From positions 248,001-312,000 of the forward strand of contig NZ_CP110341.1 in NCBI RefSeq assembly GCF_026013965.1: a stretch of DNA of 64,000 nt, in the 5' to 3' direction. Both the position numbers and the translations under genes were made by a program. This document shows positions 8,568-16,810 of this stretch, in pieces. The stretch's first letter is position 1; every line of letters begins with the position of its first letter. A model generated the notes under the pieces. It searched no databases. It was not told where the DNA came from and saw nothing but the letters and a program-made list of their open reading frames with translations. Source of the DNA: Brevibacterium sp. JSBI002 (GTDB lineage: Bacteria; Actinomycetota; Actinomycetes; Actinomycetales; Brevibacteriaceae).

Positions 8568-8863
8568 GCGTGGACGACTACACCGATGACGAGAAGTGGC
8601 TGATCGTCACAGGGCGGAGGTGGCGACGAACCGATCCGGGCCTGGAACCGCGCGTGGTCGAGGAGCTCAAGAGCCATCTCGGTGCGGCACGAAACGCTGT
8701 CGGGAAAGCGAAGAAGGCGGGTGTGGAGGACGATCTGGCCGAAGCCCGGCGGCGGGTGAACGCCGCGAAGATCGGGCTCGGCGAACGTGGCGACTACTGG
8801 TGGGAGATGGCGATAGAGGATCGGCGTGCGCGCGCGGAAGCGGCCCTGAGCGAACTGCGGTGA
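8564..8863 (+). CDS. Conserved small hypothetical protein (often named biopolymer transporter Tol)
   Basis: The 99-residue product begins MSVDDYTDDEKWLIVTGRRW and is rich in Arg, Glu and Ala. Proteins with a DEKWLxxxGRRWRRTDP start are common in actinobacteria and are often labelled biopolymer transporter Tol, but I see no transmembrane or Tol-like domain here and do not trust that name. The body is predicted helical and highly charged, compatible with a nucleic-acid-binding or structural role; that is a guess. Its ATG overlaps the stop of the VOC fragment by four bases (ATGA), implying translational coupling. Confidence 0.6.
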   Translation: MSVDDYTDDEKWLIVTGRRWRRTDPGLEPRVVEELKSHLGAARNAVGKAKKAGVEDDLAEARRRVNAAKIGLGERGDYWWEMAIEDRRARAEAALSELR

Positions 8864-8930
8864 GTTCGCTCAGGGCCGCCGGAAGCGAGCGGGCGCTCCG
8901 CAGGGTTGTCCAGCGGATGCCCGGCAGCGT

Positions 8931-9395
8931 TCAGTCCTGCGAGACCGCTGCGGCGAGATTGCCGAGTGAGGACTCAAGGTCCTGTTCGCTGACGACGGGG
9001 AAGCTGATCTTCTTGAGCAGCTCCTTGTCGGTCACCGCACTCCAGTCGTAGGTGACAGAGACCTCGGTCGAGTGCCGACCCAGCGGCGTGAGTTCCCAGA
9101 CCCACTCCCAGCCCGGAGGTTCTTCGCCTGCCGGCGCGGTCTTCCAGGCCAGCAGCTTGTTCTCCTCATAGCCGATGACGTGGTTGTCGGTCTTGTAGTC
9201 GCCGCCCATCTGATCCCACTGCATGTTCATGGTGAACTTCTGACCGGTCCTGGTGATGCGATCGCTCGTGTCATCGGAGACAACCATGCCCGAACCGTCG
9301 AGCTGCGCGTGACGCTCCGGATTGTTGAGGACGTCGAAGATGTCCTCGGGTGCCGCATCGATCGTTCTCGAAGCGCTGATTTTCGTATCGGTCAT
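8931..9395 (-). CDS. SRPBCC (START-like) family protein
   Basis: This 154-residue protein starts MTDTKISASRTIDAAPEDIF. Members have one hydrophobic ligand-binding pocket of the Bet v 1/polyketide-cyclase fold. The N-terminal strand-helix pattern with IDAAPEDIFDVL, the central WDQMGGDYKTDN region and the late WVWELTPLGRHSTEVSVTYD strands all fit. The ligand cannot be told from sequence. It is a single gene on the minus strand with no obvious operon partner; the facing gene at 8564 converges on it. Related proteins are annotated as toxin/ATPase-like or SRPBCC domain proteins. Confidence 0.75.
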   Translation of the reverse strand: MTDTKISASRTIDAAPEDIFDVLNNPERHAQLDGSGMVVSDDTSDRITRTGQKFTMNMQWDQMGGDYKTDNHVIGYEENKLLAWKTAPAGEEPPGWEWVWELTPLGRHSTEVSVTYDWSAVTDKELLKKISFPVVSEQDLESSLGNLAAAVSQD

Positions 9396-9649
9396 TGACT
9401 TCGCCTTTCGTTGACGGTCATCAGATCTCAGGGCGCCGGCACAGGAAGCCGGTGCCCGGTCGCCACGCTATACCGTCTCCGGTGCGGCGGCTAGAGGGGT
9501 CGGCCGTGGCGGATGCGCAGCCGGCAGGTCTCAATCCGGTGACGCCGAGGCGGTATTGACGGAGAGCTTCGAGCGCGCTGATAAAATGCTGGGAAGAACT
9601 GCAGTGACGATGCGCAGAAGCATCGTTCGACTCCGAAGGGAGGGTCCTC

Positions 9650-11377
9650 ATGGGCTCCCTGTTGATTATGATCATCGGGCTGGCGATGCTCATCGCCGGC
9701 TACCTCCTCTACTCGAAGTTCCTCGGACGCAAGATCTTCAAGCTCGACGACTCCTTCACCACTCCGTCGCACGAACTCCACGACGGGGTCGACTACGTGC
9801 CCACGAACAAGTACATCCTGTGGGGCCACCACTTCACCTCGGTGGCCGGAGCCGCGCCCATCGTCGGCCCGGCGATCGCCGTCATCTGGGGCTGGCTGCC
9901 GGCCCTGCTGTGGGTGACACTGGGCACCGTCTTCTTCGCAGGCATGCACGACTTCGGGACGCTCTGGGCCTCCGAACGCAATAAGGGGCGGTCGATCGGA
10001 GCCCTGTCGGCGCGCTATATCGGCAAGCGCGGGGCGAACCTCTTCCTCATCGTCATCTTCCTGCTGCTGCTCATGGTCATCGCGGCCTTCGCCGTGGTCA
10101 TCAAGGACCTGCTCATCAGCACCCCGTCTGCCGTGATCCCGGCCTGGGGCGCGATCGGCGTGGCGCTCATCGTCGGTGTCTGCGTCTACCGTCTGCGGGT
10201 GCCGCTCATCCCCGTCACCATCGTCGGCGTCATCCTGCTCTACGGCCTCATCGTGCTCGGCAACTATGTTCCGGTCGCCTTGCCCGATGACTTCCTCGGC
10301 GTGGGACCGGCGACCTTCTGGATCGTCCTGCTCTTCGCCTACGGGGCGATCGCCTCGCTGCTTCCGGTGTGGGTCCTGCTGCAGCCGCGCGACTACATCA
10401 ACGGCGTGCAGCTGTTCATCGGACTCATCCTCCTCTTCGGGTCCGTGCTCACGGCGACTCTGTTCTCGGCGACGAAGCCCGAGATCGTCGCCCCCGCCAT
10501 CAACACCGCCGTGCCGGAGGGCACCCCGAGCATGGTGCCGCTGCTGTTCGTCACGATCGCCTGCGGTGCGATCTCCGGGTTCCACGGCATGGTCGCCTCG
10601 GGGACGAGTTCGAAGCAGCTGGACAAGGAGACCGACGCCCGTTTCGTCGGCTACTTCGGGGCTGTCGGCGAAGGGCTGCTCGCCCTCGGCACCGTGCTGG
10701 CCATCATCGGCGGCATCAAGTCCACCGCAGCGTGGCACGAGATCTACTCGGCCTTCGGCGAAGGCGGAGTCGGTGCCTTCGTCCAGGGCGGCGGCGCCCT
10801 CATGGAGCACGGCCTCGGTCTGCCGGCATCGCTGTCGGCGACGGTGCTCGCGACCATGGCGGTGCTCTTCGCCGCGACGACGATGGACACAGGCATGCGT
10901 CTGCTGCGCTTCGTCATCCAAGAGGTCGGCGATGCCGTGAAGATCAAGATCACGAACGTCCCGGCCACGCTCCTCGTCGTCGTCATCGGCCTCGGCCTCA
11001 CCTTCTCCCAGGGGCTCGGCGGAGAAGGCGGACTGCGGATCTGGCCGCTGTTCGGCACGACGAACCAGCTCATGGCATCCCTGTCGCTGTCGATCATCGC
11101 CGTCATCCTCATCCGCAAGCGGCGCAACCCGGCACCGGCCCTCGTGCCGCTCGTGTTCGTGTTCGTCATGTCGTTCTGGGCGGCCATCGAGCAGCTCGTC
11201 AGCTTCACCACGCCGGGAAATCAGGACTGGCTGCTCTTCGCCATCGACGTCGTCATCATCATCGCCAGCATCTGGGTGGCGATCGAAGCGATCCAGGCGA
11301 TGCGGCGAGCATGGGCGGAACCGCCCGAGGACCCGGACGCCGACGAGAAGCTCGTCGCGACCCGAGAAAACGTCTGA
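9650..11377 (+). CDS. cstA: Carbon starvation protein CstA, peptide/pyruvate transporter family
   Basis: The 575-residue product is a polytopic membrane protein with about 15 hydrophobic segments. The CstA signature, HHFTSVAGAAPIVGPAIAV, lies at about residues 62-80, followed by the conserved HDFGTLWAS stretch. The family imports peptides or pyruvate during carbon limitation. ATG 9650 follows GAAGGGAGG at good spacing. It begins an operon: the cory-CC-star gene starts 5 nt after its stop, and an ArsA-like ATPase follows. This three-gene order hints that the ATPase and the small protein serve CstA assembly or function, which remains inference. Confidence 0.93.
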   Translation: MGSLLIMIIGLAMLIAGYLLYSKFLGRKIFKLDDSFTTPSHELHDGVDYVPTNKYILWGHHFTSVAGAAPIVGPAIAVIWGWLPALLWVTLGTVFFAGMHDFGTLWASERNKGRSIGALSARYIGKRGANLFLIVIFLLLLMVIAAFAVVIKDLLISTPSAVIPAWGAIGVALIVGVCVYRLRVPLIPVTIVGVILLYGLIVLGNYVPVALPDDFLGVGPATFWIVLLFAYGAIASLLPVWVLLQPRDYINGVQLFIGLILLFGSVLTATLFSATKPEIVAPAINTAVPEGTPSMVPLLFVTIACGAISGFHGMVASGTSSKQLDKETDARFVGYFGAVGEGLLALGTVLAIIGGIKSTAAWHEIYSAFGEGGVGAFVQGGGALMEHGLGLPASLSATVLATMAVLFAATTMDTGMRLLRFVIQEVGDAVKIKITNVPATLLVVVIGLGLTFSQGLGGEGGLRIWPLFGTTNQLMASLSLSIIAVILIRKRRNPAPALVPLVFVFVMSFWAAIEQLVSFTTPGNQDWLLFAIDVVIIIASIWVAIEAIQAMRRAWAEPPEDPDADEKLVATRENV

Positions 11378-11381
11378 GCCG

Positions 11382-11672
11382 ATGTCCCAGTCGCATTCCG
11401 GGAGCTCGGGTGGTCTCGGGCAGTGGTGGTCGTCGTTCCGGGACGGACTCGTCGAGTTCTACGTCGGCCCTTACCGGCAGACCCTCAAGCGCGAACAGCA
11501 GGCCGAGGACGACTTCTTCACCGTCGTCGTCCTCGGCGAGGCGCTCGGGGTACCCGACCCGGCGGCCTACTACACGGCCGAGCTCATGCCCGCCCTGTGG
11601 GAGAACTTCCATGCCTGGCATCGCCGCATGGGGCTGCCCCGTTCGCCCCTGGACCACATCGCATGCTGCTAG
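11382..11672 (+). CDS. Cory-CC-star family protein
   Basis: The 96-residue protein reads MSQSHSGSSGGLGQWWSSF and so on, with a conserved FYVGPYRQTLKREQQAEDDF core. It ends in Cys-Cys immediately before the stop, the feature that names the cory-CC-star family. It has no signal peptide or membrane helix. Family members accompany CstA and an ArsA-type ATPase, as here. The terminal Cys pair could bind metal, be lipidated or be a thiol handle for the ATPase, but none of this is shown. Its 3' end overlaps the start of the ATPase gene by ten bases, so translation is probably coupled. Confidence 0.88.
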   Translation: MSQSHSGSSGGLGQWWSSFRDGLVEFYVGPYRQTLKREQQAEDDFFTVVVLGEALGVPDPAAYYTAELMPALWENFHAWHRRMGLPRSPLDHIACC

Positions 11673-12628
11673 ACATCGCGCGCGACCACCGGTGCCTGTT
11701 CGTCGGCGGCAAGGGCGGGACGGGGAAGACGACCGTCTCCTCGGGCCTGGCCATGGCCCGGGCCGACGACGGCGGACGCGTCCTGCTCGTGTCCACGGAT
11801 CCGGCGCACAACCTCGGCGACATCTGGGGACAGGAGCTCGCGGACGAACCTCGGCGGGTCCATACGGGTGAGCGCGGATTCGTCGATGCCCTCGAGGTCG
11901 ACCCCGAAGCGACGATCGACGCACACTTCGCCTCAGTCGAACGGATGATGACGCGGATGCTGCCCGAGAGCACTCACCGCGCGGCTCGGGTGCATCTGGC
12001 CTCGGCCAGGTCGGCTCCCGGCAGCCACGAGTCGGCGGTGCTCGAGCGGATCGCGACGATCCTCGCCGAGGCGGCCGACTACGACCTCGTCGTCGTCGAC
12101 ACGGCGCCGACCGGCCACACCCTGCACTTGCTGGCGCTGCCGGAGCGTCTGACAGATTGGGCGGAGACGCTGCTGTCCAACCGCGACCGGTCCGAGCGTT
12201 TCGCCGCCGCGGCCCGCCACCTGGTCAGCCCAAAGGAGGAGACGCCGACGCCGGATGCCGAACTCCGGCAGAGGCTGCAGGCTCGTCGCGATCGCTTCGC
12301 CGCGCTGAGGCGGTCCATCTCCGACTCACGGCAGACCGGGTTCCTCATCGTCACCATCGCCGAACAGCTGCCCGTCGCCGAGACGCTCGGTCTCGTCACC
12401 GACCTCGGCGGAATCGGCATCGAACTGTCCGGGATCGTCGTCAATCGACGCTCGCCGGCCGACGCCGGAGAGTTCCTCGCGGACAGACGACAACGGGAGG
12501 ACGAACACGTGTCACGGCTGAGGTCCGCGGTGCCGACGGTTCCGCTGGCACAGCTGCCGCTGACCGCGACCGAACCGACCGGGGTCGGGGGGATCACCGG
12601 TCTCGCGGCTCTGCTCGCCGAGCGCTGA
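11663..12628 (+). CDS. ArsA/GET3-family ATPase
   Basis: I choose ATG 11663, inside the last codons of the cory-CC-star gene, because MLLDIARDHRCLFVGGKGG puts the deviant Walker A GGKGGTGKTT at residues 15-24, the normal position. Further motifs are STDPAHNLGD (switch I) and VVVDTAPTGHTL (switch II) near residue 140. The product has 321 residues, one nucleotide-binding unit rather than the double ArsA of E. coli. Relatives either energise arsenite export or guide tail-anchored membrane proteins; no arsenic genes are nearby. Cotranscription with cstA and cory-CC-star suggests a role with that membrane protein. Confidence 0.88.
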   Translation: MLLDIARDHRCLFVGGKGGTGKTTVSSGLAMARADDGGRVLLVSTDPAHNLGDIWGQELADEPRRVHTGERGFVDALEVDPEATIDAHFASVERMMTRMLPESTHRAARVHLASARSAPGSHESAVLERIATILAEAADYDLVVVDTAPTGHTLHLLALPERLTDWAETLLSNRDRSERFAAAARHLVSPKEETPTPDAELRQRLQARRDRFAALRRSISDSRQTGFLIVTIAEQLPVAETLGLVTDLGGIGIELSGIVVNRRSPADAGEFLADRRQREDEHVSRLRSAVPTVPLAQLPLTATEPTGVGGITGLAALLAER

Positions 12629-12770
12629 GCCCGGCGGGATCTGGACGCGGCGGTGGCCGTTCGCCCGTGTACCGAACGTGGCCGTTCCGATCCGGCTCCA
12701 CCTGTGCGCCCGTTCCAATTAGACTGGTGCGCATCCGCGATCGACACGGCACCGGCGGAAGGACCTGACC

Positions 12771-13556
12771 GTGGGATGGAGCACGAGCGAATTGGCGCGG
12801 CTGACCGGCACCACGGTCAACACGATTCGGCATTATCACAAGCTCGGGCTGCTCACCGAGCCCGAACGGATGAGCAACGGATACAAACAGTACGGGGCTT
12901 CCCACCTGCTGCGACTCCATCAGATCCGGCGGATGCGCGAACTCGGGATCCCGTTGGCTGATATCGGTGCGGTCGAAGACGATCACGAACAGCAGCAGCT
13001 CGCCCTCAAACAGCTCGAGTCCGACCTCGGTGAGCAGATCGCGGCCCTGGAAAAGGCACGCACCGAGGTGTTCCAGCTCCTCGAACACGGAGCGCCGATC
13101 GATACTGCTTCAGGCTTCATCGACATCGCCGCCCGGATGTCGAGTGCCGATCGCGGACTGATGAACATCTATTCGACCCTGTACGAGGAATCGGCTCTCG
13201 CGGAGATGCGGTCCATCATGTCCGAGACCACACCGTATGACCAGGAGGTCGACGAACTCGCCGAGGACGCCGACGACGCCACCCGTGCGCGCTTGGCCGA
13301 GCAGATCGCTCCGAGCATGAAGCAGCATCTCGAAGCGAAACCCTGGCTCCTCGCGCCGACCGATCGGATGACCGGGGACGTGAAGATGGGGCAGGCCGCG
13401 ATCATCGGCTCCATCAGCGAGCTCTACAACGACGCGCAGATCGACGTCATCCAGCGTGCCTTCATCTCCGTCTTCCCGACTCTCGAGATTCCCGATGCCG
13501 ATCGTGAGCGGTTCATCGCCTTCATCAAGGACGTTGCCGCGGCGGAAGAGAGCTGA
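12771..13556 (+). CDS. MerR-family transcriptional regulator
   Basis: The 261-residue protein starts at GTG 12771 (GWSTSELARLTGTTVNTIRH), placing the winged-helix MerR DNA-binding domain at residues 1-70, with the typical RHYHKLGLL turn and RRMRELGIPLADI. A helical dimerisation region follows (about 75-110). The remaining 150 residues are a helical effector region with no cysteine cluster for metals, so a small organic ligand is more likely. A ribosome binding site AAGGAC lies 5-6 nt upstream. It lies between the ArsA operon and a small export protein gene on the same strand; the latter may be its target. Confidence 0.85.
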   Translation: MGWSTSELARLTGTTVNTIRHYHKLGLLTEPERMSNGYKQYGASHLLRLHQIRRMRELGIPLADIGAVEDDHEQQQLALKQLESDLGEQIAALEKARTEVFQLLEHGAPIDTASGFIDIAARMSSADRGLMNIYSTLYEESALAEMRSIMSETTPYDQEVDELAEDADDATRARLAEQIAPSMKQHLEAKPWLLAPTDRMTGDVKMGQAAIIGSISELYNDAQIDVIQRAFISVFPTLEIPDADRERFIAFIKDVAAAEES

Positions 13557-13681
13557 GGATTCGCTGGGTTCGCCGATGAGGGCTTGACCCTGTTCTGAGA
13601 ACACAGTCTGTACTGAACGTATCAACCATCAGATCCGGTCCTTCCGGGCCGGGATCTGCCGATCACGTTCAGGAGGACACC

Positions 13682-14302
13682 ATGAATCCCATCATCGAAT
13701 TCGTCCAAGGTCTCGCCGCTCAGGTTCCCGACCTGCTTCAGCCGTTCATCATCGCCGCCGCCGGGGCGATCCCCTTCATCGAGGGTGAGATCTCCTCGAT
13801 CATCGGCGTCTGGGCCGGGATGAACCCCGTGCTCGCCGGAGTCGCCGGAGCCATCGGCAACTTCATCTGCGTCACCGTCATCGTGGTCCTCGGCGCCCGC
13901 GCCCGCCGCGCCGTCGTGAATCGTCAGAGCGAAAAGCGTGAGCTCGCGGCCGTAGGGGCAGGCGGACATGCCGACCCGAGCACGGATGGAACACTCCCCG
14001 ACGGACTGGAGCTGTCCGATGTCACTGCCGGTGACACGGCGACGGAGGGCCACCTCGGTGAAAGTGGGAAGCCCGAGTCCAAGGGCCGGGTCAAGTTCAA
14101 GAAGTTCCTCACTCGGTTCGGCGTCCCCGGTGCGAGCCTGCTCGGACCGCTGACGATTCCCACTCAGATCACCTCGACGATCCTCGTCGGCGCTGGTGTG
14201 AAGACCTCGTGGATCCTTCTGTGGCAGGGCATCGCGATCATCGCCTGGACGACCCTGACCACGCTCATCGCCACGGGATCGCTCGCGCTGCTGGCAGGCT
14301 GA
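13682..14302 (+). CDS. Putative small multidrug export protein (Sm_multidrug_ex family)
   Basis: This 206-residue membrane protein starts MNPIIEFVQGLAAQVPDLLQ after an AGGAGG site. Hydrophobic segments lie at about 18-45, 50-70, 150-172 and 178-204. The IPFIEGEISSIIG motif and the late GPLTIPTQITSTILVGAG motif match the Sm_multidrug_ex family (PF06695). A hydrophilic, acidic loop at about 80-140 is longer than I would expect for the family. Despite the family name, the transport substrate is not established. An intergenic promoter and possible control by the MerR regulator just upstream are plausible. Confidence 0.7.
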   Translation: MNPIIEFVQGLAAQVPDLLQPFIIAAAGAIPFIEGEISSIIGVWAGMNPVLAGVAGAIGNFICVTVIVVLGARARRAVVNRQSEKRELAAVGAGGHADPSTDGTLPDGLELSDVTAGDTATEGHLGESGKPESKGRVKFKKFLTRFGVPGASLLGPLTIPTQITSTILVGAGVKTSWILLWQGIAIIAWTTLTTLIATGSLALLAG

Positions 14303-14344
14303 GCAAATCCTCGACCGACGTACTGGAACAGCAGCCGACCTAGC

Positions 14345-14605
14345 TCAGACAATCCAGGTGACTACGCCCATGTATTTCTGACTTGGTCGAACCGTGACGC
14401 ATTCCGCCTTGACGACCCGATATCCGAAGAGACGGTGGACAGAAGCCGCCGTGCGCACATATTTCTCGCACTGTGTCAGAGTCGGGTGATATGTGTGGCT
14501 GGCTTTCATCACACCGGCGTGAGCGGCGGTGCCGCCGAATACGCTCGCCGTAGCCAGAATCAGGGAGGCAGTTCCAATTCCAAGAACTCGTTTCATCTGC
14601 ATCAT
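14345..14605 (-). CDS. Small secreted protein
   Basis: The 86-residue ORF (MMQMKRVLGIGTASLILATA) has a clear Sec signal peptide: basic residues, a hydrophobic core, then AAHAG, giving cleavage after about residue 30. The mature part of about 56 residues has two Cys (in TQCEKY and KAECVT) that could form a disulfide. Three in-frame ATGs sit together; GGAGAA upstream favours the second. No family is recognised. It faces the Sm_multidrug_ex gene tail to tail with only about 40 nt between stops. Confidence 0.6.
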   Translation of the reverse strand: MMQMKRVLGIGTASLILATASVFGGTAAHAGVMKASHTYHPTLTQCEKYVRTAASVHRLFGYRVVKAECVTVRPSQKYMGVVTWIV

Positions 14606-14756
14606 CTTCTCCGCATCTCAGGGGCATCATTTTCTGTACGCGGCCACCATCTCTGGCCACGGGACCGACACTATTTGCAGTTGCGTGAGTCGGAGACGAT
14701 TGCGTGTACCGAGGTTGAAACCGGATGTGCCCCATCTGAAACGTACAATGGAGTGA

Positions 14757-15406
14757 ATGTCTGATACCGGGAGAACCCACACCTCGTCGCTGGCCGTGCT
14801 CGGTGCGCTGCTGTTCATCACCGCCCGCAGCCTCGATTCCACCGGAGCGCCGGGGATCCCCGCGAGTGCCGACCCGGCCAAGCTCAGCCCCACCGACCGA
14901 GAGACTCTCGCCGAGGTGGAGTCCGCGCTGACCGTCCAACTCGAGAACTCAGGGACGTCCGTGACGTCCACTCTCGCCGAGGTGGCTGCGGCGGTTGCGT
15001 ACGTCCGTGGCCGGGCGGAGGTCCCAAGTCTGACCGCCAGCCGGTACGACAAACTGCGCAAGACGGTGCTCGACGGCCTCGGAGCGACCTCGGCGCAGGG
15101 GGCGACGATCTGGCCGCCGACCAGTCAGACCGCGGTGCAGAGGTTCGGGTCCTGGAACGAAGCGCTCAAGGCGGCGGGTCTGGCGACGAACAAGATCGGC
15201 CGAGCCAAGGGGCAGCTGCGCTTCGACGCGGATGCCTACGACAAGGCGATTGCCGAATTCCTCGCCGACTGCGAATCACGCGGGACCGCCGCGACCTACA
15301 AGGCTTACACCGAATACGCCGCCGAGCACAAGGGCGAGGTTCCCTCGCCGCGGCCGTCCGGAAGTTCTACGGAAGCTGGAATTCAGCGCTCGCCGCGGTG
15401 GAATGA
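14757..15406 (+). pseudogene. HNH-associated-repeat protein gene with single-base frameshift
   Basis: ATG 14757 opens MSDTGRTHTSSLAVLGALLF. Around residues 115-145 is a homing-endonuclease-associated repeat (PTSQTAVQRFGSWNEALKAAG). A second repeat begins with AAEHKGEVPS, but its conserved end (AAAVRKFYGSWNSALAAVE, TGA at 15404-15406) lies in another frame. The original frame runs on into antisense of the next gene, so one base is missing near 15341-15352, in a GC-rich tract. Such repeats bind DNA and often occur with nucleases; none is adjacent. If the indel is an assembly error, the intact protein would have about 216 residues. Confidence 0.72.
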
Positions 15407-15419
15407 GGTTGTTGCAGGC

Positions 15420-16608
15420 TCATCGAGCTGCGGCGAACGCCTCCAACCGGTCGCACGCCGTGTTGATGGTCTCGTCCGACACCGCGAAAGTCAGACGCAG
15501 GTAGCCTTCGCCGGCCGGGCCGAAGGCCGAACCGGGGATCGTCGCGAGATTGTGCTTCTCGAGCAGCTGAGTCGCCAACTCCCACGAGTCCAAACCCCAC
15601 TCGGAGACATTCACCCAGGCATAGAACGTCGCCGCAGGGCGCAGCAGACTCAAGCCCTCGATGACGTTGATGCGTTCGACCATGAGCTCACGCCGCCTGG
15701 CATACGAGGCGACCATCTCCTCGACAGCGGTCTGCGGCCCCTCAATCGCGGCGACGGCGGCCTCCTGGACGAACCCGGGCAAACTCGAGGTCAGGCCCTC
15801 CTGCAACAGTGCCATCGGCGCGATGAAATCTTGCGAACCGATGACGAAACCGCACCTCCAGCCGGTCATGGCATAGGTCTTCGAGAAGCTGCCGATGGCC
15901 AGGAACCGATCGAACTCAGCCCCCCGCCTCGGCGGTGGATGGTTTCACCTCGGCGATGGAGGTGTATTCCGCCTCGAAGACCATCTCGTCATAGACCTCA
16001 TCGGAGATGACGGTGAACCCATGCTCATCGGCCAGCGCAGCGATCTGCTCGAGGTCGGCCCGATCCATGACCGAACCCAAAGGGTTCGACGGACTGTTGA
16101 TGATCACGGCGGCGGTCCTGGCTGTGATCACTGAGCGGACATCCTCGGCGCGGAGTTTGAAATCGTTGTCCTCGGTGACGGGAACGGACACCGCAACCCC
16201 GCCGAGGCGGTGCACCTGCCCCAGATAGTTCGGGAAGCTGGGGTCGGGGATGATGACCTCGTCACCGGGGGAGACGGTGACATCGAGGGCGAAGGTGAGT
16301 GCTTCCATCGCGCCGAAGGAGACCATGACGTTCGCGGGCTCGATGCTGCGATTCCACCGAGTCGAGTACTTCCGCGCGATTGCGGCCCGCAGCTCGGGGA
16401 TGCCGGCGTTCGCGACGTAGCGGGTGTTGTCGTGCTCGATCGCGCGGATGCCCGCGGCCTTGATGTGCTCCGGGGTGGTGAAGTCCGGCTCGCCGACGGT
16501 CAGCTTCACGGCGTCGGGGAAGTCGAGCGCGAGATTGAACATCTTGCGGATGCTCGACGCCGGGTAGGAAGCGGCCATGGGGGAGATGCGAGGGTGCGTG
16601 TCCGTCAT
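15420..16608 (-). pseudogene. Class I PLP-dependent aminotransferase, split by a frameshift in a six-base homopolymer
   Basis: Two frames together form one fold-type I aminotransferase of about 395 residues. The first (16608 to 15916) begins MTDTHPRISPMAASYPASSI and contains INSPSNPLGS and VISDEVYDEM. It stops just after six G on the coding strand (15920-15925). The rest, including the PLP-lysine motif GSFSKTYAMTGWR, continues in a shifted frame to 15420. The span of 1,189 nt fits one extra base. Without correction or frameshifting the product lacks the catalytic lysine. An amino-acid aminotransferase of the aspartate/methionine type is likely. Upstream lies the DAO oxidoreductase on the same strand. 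Confidence 0.85.
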
Positions 16609-16714
16609 GCTGTCAGTGTCCTCCTGTCGTTCGGGTGCGGGATGAGCCGGTCACGAGACGAGACCGGGGCGGCCGTGCGTTCACCATGCGCTGCTCCACC
16701 TTGCTTCGATATCC

Positions 16715-16774
16715 AGCTTGGTGAAACTGCGCCGGCTTGGTCCCTGCACCGAGCTGATGCAGTTTCACCGAGCT
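16715..16774. promoter_or_regulatory. 16-bp inverted repeat between oxidoreductase and aminotransferase genes
   Basis: AGCTTGGTGAAACTGC (16715-16730) and GCAGTTTCACCGAGCT (16759-16774) are inverted copies with one mismatch and a 28-nt loop. It lies after the stop of the oxidoreductase and before the aminotransferase start, both on the minus strand. No T-run follows, so it may be a weak terminator, an mRNA-stabilising stem or an operator. Confidence 0.5.
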
Positions 16775-16810
16775 GGTGGAGCTGGTAGGACTGGTGGAGC
16801 CCCGCCCTGT

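Noticed and set aside
9491..10921. 476-codon minus-strand frame rich in Asp, Arg and His
   Set aside because: It is the complement of cstA in a GC-rich gene; its composition is typical of a shadow frame.
15407..16010. Apparent C-terminal extension of the HNH-repeat protein to 417 residues
   Set aside because: After the frameshift it reads the antisense of the aminotransferase; the true repeat ending is in the other frame at 15406.
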